Positions 35,055-43,233 of a stretch of DNA of 64,000 bases are shown piece after piece. The notes under the pieces were generated by a model. It was not told the origin of the DNA. It searched no databases and was given only the letters and a program-made list of their open reading frames with translations. Each line of letters opens with the position of its first letter. The stretch's first letter is position 1. Made by a program: the position numbers and the translations under genes. Location of the stretch: the NCBI GenBank assembly GCA_049299095.1, contig JBAQWV010000065.1, positions 35,470-99,469 of the forward strand. The letters are read 5' to 3'. This stretch comes from JAAEKA01 sp049299095. GTDB lineage: Bacteria > Chloroflexota > Anaerolineae > JAAEKA01.

Positions 35055-35864
35055 ATGAACGCTACGATCTACACCCATGAACTGCGCGCCCGGCTGCGGT
35101 CGGTGCTGGTTTTGTCGCTGGCTGTGGCGAGCCTGGTGCTGTTCTATTTTTCTTTCTTTCCAGTGTTTGCAGACCAGGCCGCGCTAATGAACGAGATGAT
35201 GGCGCGCTTCCCACCGCAAATGCGCGCGGCTTTTGGCCTGGAAAAGATGGATTTGTCCACAGTGCTGGGCTTTCTAAGCTTTGTGTTTTTATTTGTCCAG
35301 CTTTGTTTGGCGATCCAAGCCAGCAACTACGGCTTTGGCTTGGTCTCGATTGAGGAAAATGAGCTGACGGCTGACTTTTTGCTGAGCAAGCCGGTCAGTC
35401 GCGGCCAGGTGCTGACCAGCAAGCTACTGGCTGCACTGACCAGCCTTGTTTTGACTGACTTGATCGTGTGGGCAAGCTGTCTGGTCGCGGTGACGTTTTT
35501 GCGCGGTGGCCGCAGCTATGACCCGACCACGCTGCGCTTGCTGCTGCTAAGCCTGCTGCCTTTCCAGCTTTTCTTCCTCGGTGTGGGACTGCTGATATCG
35601 CTGCTGGTGAAGCGGGTGCGCAACGTCACCCCGTACGCGCTGGGCCTGGCTTTCGGCGCCTACGTTTTAAGCGCGTTCAGCGGCATTTTCGGCGATGTCA
35701 AGCTAGAGATGATCACGCCCTTCAAACATTTTGACCCCACCGCCATCGTGCAGCAGGCCGCGCTGAACATGCCATTGGTGCTGCTCAACGTGGCGGTGAT
35801 GCTGGTGGCCGTAATCGCCAGCTATTGGCTGTATATCCATCGCGATATTCACGCTGTGTCGTAA
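35055..35864 (+). CDS. ABC-2 type permease
   Basis: A 269-residue integral membrane subunit with six hydrophobic segments: one near residues 15-37, then a group from 75 to 265. The reading MNATIYTHELRARLRSVLV is typical of the cytosolic entry helix of ABC-2 permeases such as NatB. The tract EENELTADFLLSKPVSRGQVLTSKLL is the coupling loop. It lies 9 bp after the ATPase gene and 11 bp before a second permease of similar design, giving a heterodimeric channel. Confidence 0.88.
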   Translation: MNATIYTHELRARLRSVLVLSLAVASLVLFYFSFFPVFADQAALMNEMMARFPPQMRAAFGLEKMDLSTVLGFLSFVFLFVQLCLAIQASNYGFGLVSIEENELTADFLLSKPVSRGQVLTSKLLAALTSLVLTDLIVWASCLVAVTFLRGGRSYDPTTLRLLLLSLLPFQLFFLGVGLLISLLVKRVRNVTPYALGLAFGAYVLSAFSGIFGDVKLEMITPFKHFDPTAIVQQAALNMPLVLLNVAVMLVAVIASYWLYIHRDIHAVS

Positions 35865-35875
35865 GGAGGCAGGCA

Positions 35876-36670
35876 ATGAATATCTTCTTGCGTGAACTGC
35901 GCGCTAACCTCAAATCGCTGCTGATCTGGGGCGGCATCGTTGCTTTGCTGGTCATCATGTCAGCGTCCAAATATTCCGCGTTTGCGGGCGATCCGGAGAT
36001 GTTGGCGATGCTCGACTCCATCCCGCCGGCCATGCTGGACGCGCTGAACATGCGCACCTTCAACCTTACCACGTTGACCGGCTTCTACGGCGTGATGTTC
36101 GTCTATTTTGGCTTGCTAGGGGCGATTGCCGCAGCCATGTGGGGCAGCGACATCATCTCCAAAGAAGAACGCAACAAAACCGTGGAATTTTCGCTGGTGC
36201 TGCCGGTGTCGCGCAACCGCGTGATCACGGCCAAGGCGCTGGCTGTGCTGGTAAATTGTGTCGTCCTGGTGTTAATCACCTGGGGAGTGTCGTTGGTAGC
36301 AGTGCGGCCTTTTAGCCCGGACGCGGGATTTTATCGCTATCTGGCGTTGGAAATGCGCGCGATGCTGGCGATTGAACTGATTTTTTTGGCGATTGGGTTG
36401 CTGCTGGGATGTGCGATGAAACGCTACAAGCGCGCCGGTTCCACCGCGGTGGCGATCATCCTGTTCACCTACTTCATCTCCATCGCGTCTGGAATGCAGG
36501 AAAAACTGAACTTTCTCAAGTACTTCACCCCTTTCAAATACTTCGATCCGGGTGAGATGTTCAACACAGGTCGCCTCAACAGCGGCTATCTGCTGCTTTC
36601 CGCGACCATCATTGTGGTCTGCATGGCTGCCGCATACTGGACGTACAACAAACGCGATCTGGCGATTTAG
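35876..36670 (+). CDS. ABC-2 type permease
   Basis: A 264-residue second permease of the exporter. It has the same layout as its neighbour: entry helix MNIFLRELRANLKSLLIWG, a long extracytoplasmic loop, then the coupling segment SKEERNKTVEFSLVLPVSRNRVITAKAL (given in part), followed by four hydrophobic segments. ATG 35876 follows AGGAGGCAGGC. The two permeases look like diverged duplicates. The transcript ends at the hairpin at 36711-36757. Confidence 0.88.
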   Translation: MNIFLRELRANLKSLLIWGGIVALLVIMSASKYSAFAGDPEMLAMLDSIPPAMLDALNMRTFNLTTLTGFYGVMFVYFGLLGAIAAAMWGSDIISKEERNKTVEFSLVLPVSRNRVITAKALAVLVNCVVLVLITWGVSLVAVRPFSPDAGFYRYLALEMRAMLAIELIFLAIGLLLGCAMKRYKRAGSTAVAIILFTYFISIASGMQEKLNFLKYFTPFKYFDPGEMFNTGRLNSGYLLLSATIIVVCMAAAYWTYNKRDLAI

Positions 36671-36710
36671 ACCCGCCAAAGCCCGGCGCACCGCGTTTTC
36701 GCTGTAATCT

Positions 36711-36757
36711 AATGAAACAAAGCAGCCGTTGGACACGCGCCAGCGGCTGTTTTCATT
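36711..36757 (+). terminator. Terminator after the ABC-2 operon
   Basis: A core stem, CAGCCGTTGG (36723-36732) with CCAGCGGCTG (36740-36749), is followed by TTTT. The flanks AATGAAA and TTTCATT extend the repeat. It lies 40 bp past the permease stop. Confidence 0.75.
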
Positions 36758-36853
36758 AGTGCAGCGAACTGACCCTTTGCGCAACGACTGACTGCCGCGG
36801 CCGCTCTCTGACCAAACCACGGTGGTGATTAAAACTGCGGAACTGCGCCGAAT

Positions 36854-36882
36854 TTAAACCCGTACCCAAATCGTGTTACAAT
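36854..36882 (+). promoter_or_regulatory. Possible promoter of hutU
   Basis: TACAAT at 36877-36882 is a good -10. The -35 at the right distance, TTAAAC (36854-36859), is poor. Confidence 0.35.
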
Positions 36883-36937
36883 AGCCCTGCTGACGGCTTA
36901 CTTCTACTCTGCATGACTTTCTGTCCCGGAGGCCCCC

Positions 36938-38593
36938 ATGACCCGCACCATCCACGCGCCGCGTGGCGCACAACTCACCTGTAAAAACTGGCTGATCGAA
37001 GCTGCTTATCGCATGATCCAGAACAACCTCGACCCCGAAGTGGCCTTTGACCCTGCCAACCTGGTGGTGTACGGCGGACGTGGCCGCGCTGCCCGTAACT
37101 GGGCCAGCTACGACGCCATCCTTCGGTCGCTGGAAACGCTGGAGCCGGATGAAACCTTATTGGTGCAGAGCGGCAAGCCGGTGGCGATCTTTCGCACGCA
37201 CGAGGACGCGCCGCGCGTGCTGATCGCCAACAGCAACATCGTGCCGCACTGGGCCACGCAGGAAAACTTCGACCGCTGGGAGCGCGATGGGTTGATCATG
37301 TTCGGCCAAATGACCGCGGGGTCGTGGATTTACATCGGCACGCAGGGCATCTTGCAGGGAACCTACGAAACCTTCGGCAGCCTGGCGCGGCAACAAGGCT
37401 GGGCCGACGGCCTGCGCGGCAAGCTGGTGCTCACCGCGGGCCTGGGCGAGATGGGCGGCGCGCAGCCGTTGGCTGTCACCATGAACGGCGGCGTGGCCGT
37501 GGTCGTGGATGTGGACCCCTGGCGCATTGAACGCCGGTTGGCGCATCGCTACCTGGATGTGTCTACCGACAGCCTGGAAGAGGCGATGACCTGGGCCGAG
37601 GAGGCGCGCGCGCGCGGTGAGGCTAAGTCCATCGGCCTGCTGGGTAACGCGGCCGAGATATTGCCGGAACTGGTGCAGCGCGGCCGCGTCCCGGACGTTG
37701 TCACCGATCAGACCAGCGCGCACGATCCGCTGCTGGGCTACATTCCCGCAGGCTATTCGCTGGAGGCCGCGGCCGCGCTGCGCGAGCATGACCGTGCCGC
37801 ATACCTCGATGCAGCCATGCGCAGCATGGCCGCACACGTCGAGGCGATGCTGGCGATGCAGCGCGCGGGGGCCATCGTTTTCGACTACGGCAACAACCTG
37901 CGTCAGCGCGCCTACGACTACGGCGTGAAAGACGCGTTTGCATACCCCGGCTTTGTGCCTGCGTTCATCCGCCCGCTCTTCTGCGAGGGCAGCGGTCCCT
38001 TCCGCTGGGTGGCGCTCAGTGGCGACCCCGAAGACATCCGCGTCACTGATCAGATCATCCTGGACTTGTTCCCCGAAAACGAACATCTGCGCCGTTGGAT
38101 CACGATGGCCCAGGAGCGCGTGGCTTTTCAGGGCCTGCCCGCGCGCATTTGTTGGCTGAAATATGGTGAGCGCGCCCAGGCTGGGCTAGCGTTCAACCGC
38201 GCTGTGGCCGAGGGCCGCGTCAAGGCGCCGATCGTGATTGGTCGTGACCATCTCGACAGCGGCTCGGTCGCCAGCCCTAACCGCGAGACCGAAGGGATGC
38301 GCGACGGCTCGGACGCCATCAGCGACTGGCCGATTTTGAACGCGCTGGTCAACGCGGTGGGCGGGGCCACCTGGGTCAGTTTCCACCATGGCGGCGGTGT
38401 GGGGATCGGTTACAGCCAGCACGCCGGGCAGGTGATCGTGGCCGACGGTACAGAGGCGGCTGCGCGGCGCTTGCAGCGCGTCCTCACCACCGACCCCGGC
38501 ATGGGTGTGGTGCGTCATGTGGACGCGGGCTATCCCGAAGCGATCAGCTTTGCGCGTGAGGTGGGAATCAAAGTGCCGATGCTCGACGCTTGA
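36938..38593 (+). CDS. hutU: Urocanate hydratase
   Basis: A 551-residue NAD-dependent lyase of histidine degradation, turning urocanate into imidazolone propionate. Visible family segments are NLVVYGGRGRAARNW near residue 45, the NAD-loop LTAGLGEMGGAQPLA, DQTSAHDPLLGYIPAGYS, and HHGGGVGIGYSQHAGQVIVADGT at the C-terminal active site. Length matches the family (about 550-560). A Shine-Dalgarno GGAGG precedes the ATG. hutH, hutI and hutG are not in the window, so it is a detached member of the pathway. Confidence 0.95.
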   Translation: MTRTIHAPRGAQLTCKNWLIEAAYRMIQNNLDPEVAFDPANLVVYGGRGRAARNWASYDAILRSLETLEPDETLLVQSGKPVAIFRTHEDAPRVLIANSNIVPHWATQENFDRWERDGLIMFGQMTAGSWIYIGTQGILQGTYETFGSLARQQGWADGLRGKLVLTAGLGEMGGAQPLAVTMNGGVAVVVDVDPWRIERRLAHRYLDVSTDSLEEAMTWAEEARARGEAKSIGLLGNAAEILPELVQRGRVPDVVTDQTSAHDPLLGYIPAGYSLEAAAALREHDRAAYLDAAMRSMAAHVEAMLAMQRAGAIVFDYGNNLRQRAYDYGVKDAFAYPGFVPAFIRPLFCEGSGPFRWVALSGDPEDIRVTDQIILDLFPENEHLRRWITMAQERVAFQGLPARICWLKYGERAQAGLAFNRAVAEGRVKAPIVIGRDHLDSGSVASPNRETEGMRDGSDAISDWPILNALVNAVGGATWVSFHHGGGVGIGYSQHAGQVIVADGTEAAARRLQRVLTTDPGMGVVRHVDAGYPEAISFAREVGIKVPMLDA

Positions 38594-38623
38594 GCGAAGA
38601 AGTTGGCCCTTTCAAAATAGGCA

Positions 38624-38647
38624 ATAGTTGCTTCTAGAAACTACTAT
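38624..38647. repeat. Hyphenated 24-bp palindrome at the start of the glycosylation locus
   Basis: ATAGT-TGC-TTCTAGAA-ACT-ACTAT: the outer 5-bp arms and central 8 bp are exactly palindromic. It ends 2 bp before the ATG at 38650, which has no Shine-Dalgarno. It could be an operator or a start-occluding RNA hairpin. Confidence 0.55.
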
Positions 38648-38649
38648 CT

Positions 38650-40026
38650 ATGTCTCGTAAAACCCAACAGGCGCTTCTATTTATTTTTACTGTTTCAGTT
38701 GTTGTTCGCATTGTTGACGCTTTTTACCTTGGAAATAACTTGGTAGAAATGCGTGGTGGAACTTACGATCAGATCTCATATAACGCGTTGGCTCAACGCG
38801 TAATGCAAGGTCATGGGTTTAGTTTTGCCGAGAATCACTGGCCATATGCATTTGCAAACCAGCCTACTGCTTTTTGGTCTTATTTGTATACCCTCTATTT
38901 AGCCGGTGTTTATTTGGTTTTTGGTTATCAGCCCCTTATTGCGCGGCTTATTCAAGCTGTAACCGTAGGAATACTAACACCTTATTTAACTTACCACATA
39001 ACAAAACGAACTTTTGACAAAAAATCAGCCTTGATAGCGGCTGCGTTAAGTGCCTGTTATTTTTATTTCATTCATTATGGCGCATCGCTCATGTCGGAAG
39101 CTTTTTATATTGTGAGCGTTTTATGGATGATTGATAGTGGAATGCGTCTCGCTAACTCTGAGAACTATACATCATCAAAAAAACAGCAGGCGTTTTTAAG
39201 TATCGAATTCGGTCTTGCCGTAAGCATCGCTTTACTGTTACGACAGGTTGCTGTTGTGATGCTAATACCTTTATTAATATGGATATTATATATTGCTGGC
39301 CGTCAAGGGATGTTTAAGAAACTATTGTCGCAATTGACTATAGCGGCTTTGATCACGACAGGGCTTCTTTTCCCTTTTATAGCGCGGAATTATCGAGTGT
39401 TCAATGTGCTGTCTATGCCTAATACTAATGCTGGTTTTGCCTTTTTCTGGAGCAACCATCCAATCTATGGAACACAATTTGAAGCCACTTTATCACCTTC
39501 ACATGGTATTTCTTATCAGGATTTAATTCCTGTGGAATTGCGCAATCTAAACGAAGCCCAGCTTGATAAAGCCTTACTGCAACGCGGTCTTCAGTTTGTT
39601 TTTGATGACCCTGTCCGTTATCTGAAACTTTCGTTAAGTCGCATTCCGATATTTTTTATTTTTTGGCCTAGCAAAGACTCTTCTTTGATGTCCAATCTTG
39701 CTCGCGTGTTGAGTTTCGGTCTATACTTACCATTCATGCTGCTTGGATTGTTTATCTCGCTACGTGCTATCATTCAGAATCAATACAGTCATCACACCAA
39801 GTTTGCCAACCCTCGTGATCTTAAGCATGAAAATGGTCCCCATGTCGTGCTTTTAATTTGCCTGCTTTTGGCTTATACAGTAGTTCATATTATGTCATGG
39901 ACTAATGTTAGGTATCGCTTGCCAGTAGACGCATTGCTAATCATTTTTGCCGGCTATGCCCTGTCCAGTTTAATACAAGCCTTGTCAGTGCGCTCTTCTG
40001 CTTTGGCAGCACAAAAACTCAACTAA
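38650..40026 (+). CDS. Membrane glycosyltransferase, GT39/ArnT-like
   Basis: A 458-residue protein with about ten hydrophobic segments. The first periplasmic loop carries an acidic residue in MRGGTYDQISYNALAQRVMQGHGFSF (about residues 34-60), as in GT-C enzymes where an Asp near the first loop binds the lipid-linked donor. SEAFYIVSVLW and the WTNVRYRLPVDALLIIFAGYAL ending are also typical. It probably transfers a sugar from a polyprenyl-phosphate donor on the outer face. The gene and the next one are much more AT-rich than the rest of the window, a sign of horizontal transfer. It is the first gene of the glycosylation locus. Confidence 0.78.
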   Translation: MSRKTQQALLFIFTVSVVVRIVDAFYLGNNLVEMRGGTYDQISYNALAQRVMQGHGFSFAENHWPYAFANQPTAFWSYLYTLYLAGVYLVFGYQPLIARLIQAVTVGILTPYLTYHITKRTFDKKSALIAAALSACYFYFIHYGASLMSEAFYIVSVLWMIDSGMRLANSENYTSSKKQQAFLSIEFGLAVSIALLLRQVAVVMLIPLLIWILYIAGRQGMFKKLLSQLTIAALITTGLLFPFIARNYRVFNVLSMPNTNAGFAFFWSNHPIYGTQFEATLSPSHGISYQDLIPVELRNLNEAQLDKALLQRGLQFVFDDPVRYLKLSLSRIPIFFIFWPSKDSSLMSNLARVLSFGLYLPFMLLGLFISLRAIIQNQYSHHTKFANPRDLKHENGPHVVLLICLLLAYTVVHIMSWTNVRYRLPVDALLIIFAGYALSSLIQALSVRSSALAAQKLN

Positions 40027-40036
40027 AGGATGCCTC

Positions 40037-40747
40037 GTGGAATACAGCGAAATAGCGTTACAGAAAGTGCGAGAAGATCGCCTATTGATCAATGAAGTAG
40101 ACCAGTGGCTTTATGAAGAAATCTCACCCTATATGGGTCAACGTGTCCTTGAAATCGGGTGCGGTTTGGGGAATTTTGCGCGCCACTTATCTAATCGGCA
40201 GCTGTATATAGGCACAGAAACATCGAGGGAGAGTATTGAACATATGCAACAGTTGTTCGGGTCTCATTCTAATATGAAATTTTCAGTTGCCGATGCTACC
40301 GCGCTAAGCTTTCTCGATTTTTCCCGTGAGAAAATTGATACGGTCTTTTCTTTAAATGTCTTCGAGCATATTGAAGATCACGAAGCTGCACTTAAAAATG
40401 CGCGAGAAATACTTCAGCCTGGAGGCAACTTAATTCTTGTAGTACCTGCTCATATGGCTTTGTATGGTACTATGGATCTCGCAATTGGACATTATCGCCG
40501 TTATAACAAAGCCATGATGGCAGACTTAATGCGACAAGTTGGTTTACAATTAACTACCCAGAAATATATCAACGCAGTAGGGGCTTTTGGATGGTGGCTG
40601 AATGCGCGTGTGCTACATGCGGAAACGCCACCTTCGAACCAACTCGGCTTGTTTAATCATATTGTCCCCGCATTAAAACAAATTGAAAAAAGGGTCACCA
40701 TACCTTTTGGCATTTCTCTCCTTGCAGTAGCTCGACGTAATAATTAA
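40037..40747 (+). CDS. Class I SAM-dependent methyltransferase
   Basis: A 236-residue methyltransferase starting with GTG after AAAGGATGC. SAM motif I is VLEIGCGLGNFARHL (about 38-52), motif II is in KIDTVFSLNVFEHIEDHEAAL, and LQPGGNLILVVPAH is motif III. It may methylate a sugar or a lipid-linked glycan; the substrate is not readable. It lies 10 bp after the GT-C gene and shares its AT-rich composition, so the two probably came together. Confidence 0.85.
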   Translation: MEYSEIALQKVREDRLLINEVDQWLYEEISPYMGQRVLEIGCGLGNFARHLSNRQLYIGTETSRESIEHMQQLFGSHSNMKFSVADATALSFLDFSREKIDTVFSLNVFEHIEDHEAALKNAREILQPGGNLILVVPAHMALYGTMDLAIGHYRRYNKAMMADLMRQVGLQLTTQKYINAVGAFGWWLNARVLHAETPPSNQLGLFNHIVPALKQIEKRVTIPFGISLLAVARRNN

Positions 40748-40776
40748 AAGATAAGGGATTAGCAAAACCTTCTGGC

Positions 40777-42039
40777 ATGTCCCGCATCCTTCTCCTCACC
40801 CAGGTTCTACCCTGGCCACTTGACGCCGGCCCCAAGGTACGTGCCCACTACATGCTGCGCCATCTCGCCGCGCAGCACGAAGTAACGCTGGTTTCCTTCG
40901 TTCGCGCTGACGACAAACCCGAATACGTTGAGCATCTGCGCGGCATCGCCGCAGCCGTTCATCCCCTGCCCATTCTACGCTCCCTGGCACGCAACATGCG
41001 CGCCGGAGTCAAAGGACTAGCTACCGGCCTGCCCATCGTCATCGCGCGCGACGAAATGCCTGCCATGACCACCCTGCTGGACAGGCTGGCACAGACAACG
41101 TCCTTTGACCTTGTTCACGCTGATCAGCTCAGCATGGCAGGCTGGGGCCAGCGTGCAGTGGCTGCCGCGGCACGCGCAGGCAAACGTCCCGCAACCCTTC
41201 TCGACGAGCACAACGCCATTTATCACCTGACCGAGCGCATGGCCGCTGAAGACAGCGGATTGCGACGGTTAATCGCTCAGCGCGAAGCGCACGCCTTTCG
41301 TCGGTATGAAAAGGACATGGTGCGCCGCTACGACGCCGTGCTGACCGTCACCGAGGAAGACCGCGGCCTGCTGCTGGACTTGTTCGACCAGCCTGAGCGG
41401 GCTGCGCTGGCCGAAAAATTTACCGTCGTACCCATCTGTGTAGACCCTGCGCAGACCGCACCGGTGATCCATTCCCCACTAAGCACCAACGATCCTGCAC
41501 CCACGATGCTGCATCTCGGCACCATGTTCTGGCCGCCCAACGTGGCCGGCGTCTTGTGGTTCGCGCGCGAGGTGTTGCCCCAAATCTGGCGCCAATTACC
41601 GAACGCTCGCTTCGTCGTTGTCGGCAAGAACCCACCACCGGAAGTACAAGCGTTGGCGACTGACCCGCGTATTATCGTGACCGGCTACGTGGCAGACCCG
41701 CAGCCGTGGCTGGCTGAGGCTGATGCCTTCATCGTTCCGTTGCACTCCGGCGGCGGGATGCGGGTGAAGATTCTCGATGCGTGGTTATGGGGGCTGCCGA
41801 TTGTCTCCACAACCATCGGCGCGGAGGGGATCAGCCTACATGCAGGGGAAACGATTTTATTGGCGGATACCCCGCACGATTTCGCCGATGCCGTGCAGCG
41901 CGTCTTGTCCGATTCTCAACTCAACCAGCAATTACGTCAGGCGGGGCGGCGCTGGGTAGAGGAAACGTATGCCTGGCCGGTTGTCTACCGCCGTGTAGAC
42001 GCTGTCTACCAGCACTTGTTAGCCAGATCATCCCGCTAA
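40777..42039 (+). CDS. Glycosyltransferase family 4
   Basis: A 420-residue GT-B glycosyltransferase. The start, ILLLTQVLPWPLDAGPKVRAHYMLRHLA, resembles the exopolysaccharide GTs of the Stp1 group (given in part). The donor half has TMLHLGTMFWPPNVAGVLWF, FVVVGKNPPP and the late EAD in WLAEADAFIVPLHSGGGMRVKILDAW. GC-rich composition returns here, so the boundary of the AT-rich segment lies at about 40.75 kb. It likely adds one sugar of the repeat unit at the cytosolic face. Confidence 0.87.
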   Translation: MSRILLLTQVLPWPLDAGPKVRAHYMLRHLAAQHEVTLVSFVRADDKPEYVEHLRGIAAAVHPLPILRSLARNMRAGVKGLATGLPIVIARDEMPAMTTLLDRLAQTTSFDLVHADQLSMAGWGQRAVAAAARAGKRPATLLDEHNAIYHLTERMAAEDSGLRRLIAQREAHAFRRYEKDMVRRYDAVLTVTEEDRGLLLDLFDQPERAALAEKFTVVPICVDPAQTAPVIHSPLSTNDPAPTMLHLGTMFWPPNVAGVLWFAREVLPQIWRQLPNARFVVVGKNPPPEVQALATDPRIIVTGYVADPQPWLAEADAFIVPLHSGGGMRVKILDAWLWGLPIVSTTIGAEGISLHAGETILLADTPHDFADAVQRVLSDSQLNQQLRQAGRRWVEETYAWPVVYRRVDAVYQHLLARSSR

Positions 42040-42087
42040 ACTTACGGAATTGCAAGTAAAATCCATAGTTTCGCGATAGATCTTGTA

Positions 42088-42096
42088 TGTTATAAT
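42088..42096 (+). promoter_or_regulatory. Extended -10 promoter of the 42103 gene (leaderless)
   Basis: TGTTATAAT is an extended -10 (TGnTATAAT). Six bases separate it from the GTG at 42103, so transcription should begin at the start codon. No good -35 is present. Confidence 0.6.
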
Positions 42097-42102
42097 ACAA
42101 AA

Positions 42103-43209
42103 GTGCGCATCGTATATCTCTTGCTCTCCCCCACATTTGGGATGCACCAATACACGGCTGATTTAGCCAATCGTATGGCTGAAGCAGGCCATGACGTCCA
42201 TTTGGTCACCAGCATCCATGCGCCACAAACAGCCTACAGCCCGCAGGTAGCAGTTCATACACCGGTGACATCCCGCTCCACCGGTTTTTCCCGGCAAGGG
42301 CTGCGGCTTAACGAATTACATCGTGCGCAGGCGTTGGTTGAGCGCCTCCGGCCCACCCTGATCCACATCACCGGCGTGCATGTGTGGAATCCACTCTTGC
42401 TTCGCCGTTGGCATGAACGTATTCCGGTTGTTCACACGCTGCACGACCTTGATCCACACGTTGGTGTGCGTTTTGCCCCACTGATACGGGCCTGGAATCA
42501 CATGGTCATTGCGCGGGCTGATCATCTGCTCGTACACGGAGAAGTGTATCGCAAACGTTTGTTGGCTCTGGGCGTCCCCGCCACCCGCGTCACCATGACG
42601 CCGTTGTTACACTCGTTTGTCAGCCACAACCAACTTAACGGTGTGGATATAATAGAACCGCAGTTCGAACCGTGGGCGCTGTTCTTTGGTCGTCTGGAAC
42701 GCTACAAAGGTGTTGCTCAAGTAATTGCTGCTGCTGCTGCGTTGCCCGCCAGCGTTGAGCAATCCACTCACCTCGTATTAGCCGGGCAAGGTGATCTACC
42801 AGCCCTGCTTAACGGCCCTCTGCCTGCTTCTGTCGCAGTTCGGAACTATCTGATCACCGATCAAGAAGCCATTGATCTTTTTCAGCGTTGCAGCTTGCTG
42901 GTTTTGCCCTATATTGATGCAACGCAATCAGCCTTGATAGCCAGCGCCTATTATTTTGGCAAGCCGGTCATCGTCACGGCCGTTGGTGCTTTGCCAGAAT
43001 ATGTTCAGCCCGGACGCACTGGGTGGGTGGTGCCACCCGATGATGTGCCTGCGTTAGCGCAACAGCTAGCCGATGCCTTGTCAGATCCACACAAGCTTCG
43101 TCGTATGGGCCAGGCGGGACAAGCCTGGTACCGAGAACAACGCGGTTTGGAGTGGAAAACTATCACGGCCATGTATCATCAAGTGTCGCAGCATAGCGAA
43201 GCCATGTAA
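42103..43209 (+). CDS. Glycosyltransferase family 4
   Basis: A 368-residue GT-B enzyme starting with GTG and apparently read from a leaderless mRNA. MRIVYLLLSPTFGMHQYTADLANRMAEAGHD (given in part) is the acceptor-domain entry. WALFFGRLERYKGV marks the donor domain. The usual E-x7-E region is altered: LPYIDATQSALIASAYYFGKPVIVT lacks a clear first Glu, and a later Glu follows in GALPEYV. The donor is unknown. It starts a second transcript of the glycosylation locus. Confidence 0.85.
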   Translation: MRIVYLLLSPTFGMHQYTADLANRMAEAGHDVHLVTSIHAPQTAYSPQVAVHTPVTSRSTGFSRQGLRLNELHRAQALVERLRPTLIHITGVHVWNPLLLRRWHERIPVVHTLHDLDPHVGVRFAPLIRAWNHMVIARADHLLVHGEVYRKRLLALGVPATRVTMTPLLHSFVSHNQLNGVDIIEPQFEPWALFFGRLERYKGVAQVIAAAAALPASVEQSTHLVLAGQGDLPALLNGPLPASVAVRNYLITDQEAIDLFQRCSLLVLPYIDATQSALIASAYYFGKPVIVTAVGALPEYVQPGRTGWVVPPDDVPALAQQLADALSDPHKLRRMGQAGQAWYREQRGLEWKTITAMYHQVSQHSEAM

Positions 43210-43233
43210 CAGCCGACAGCCCAATGGTTGGTT

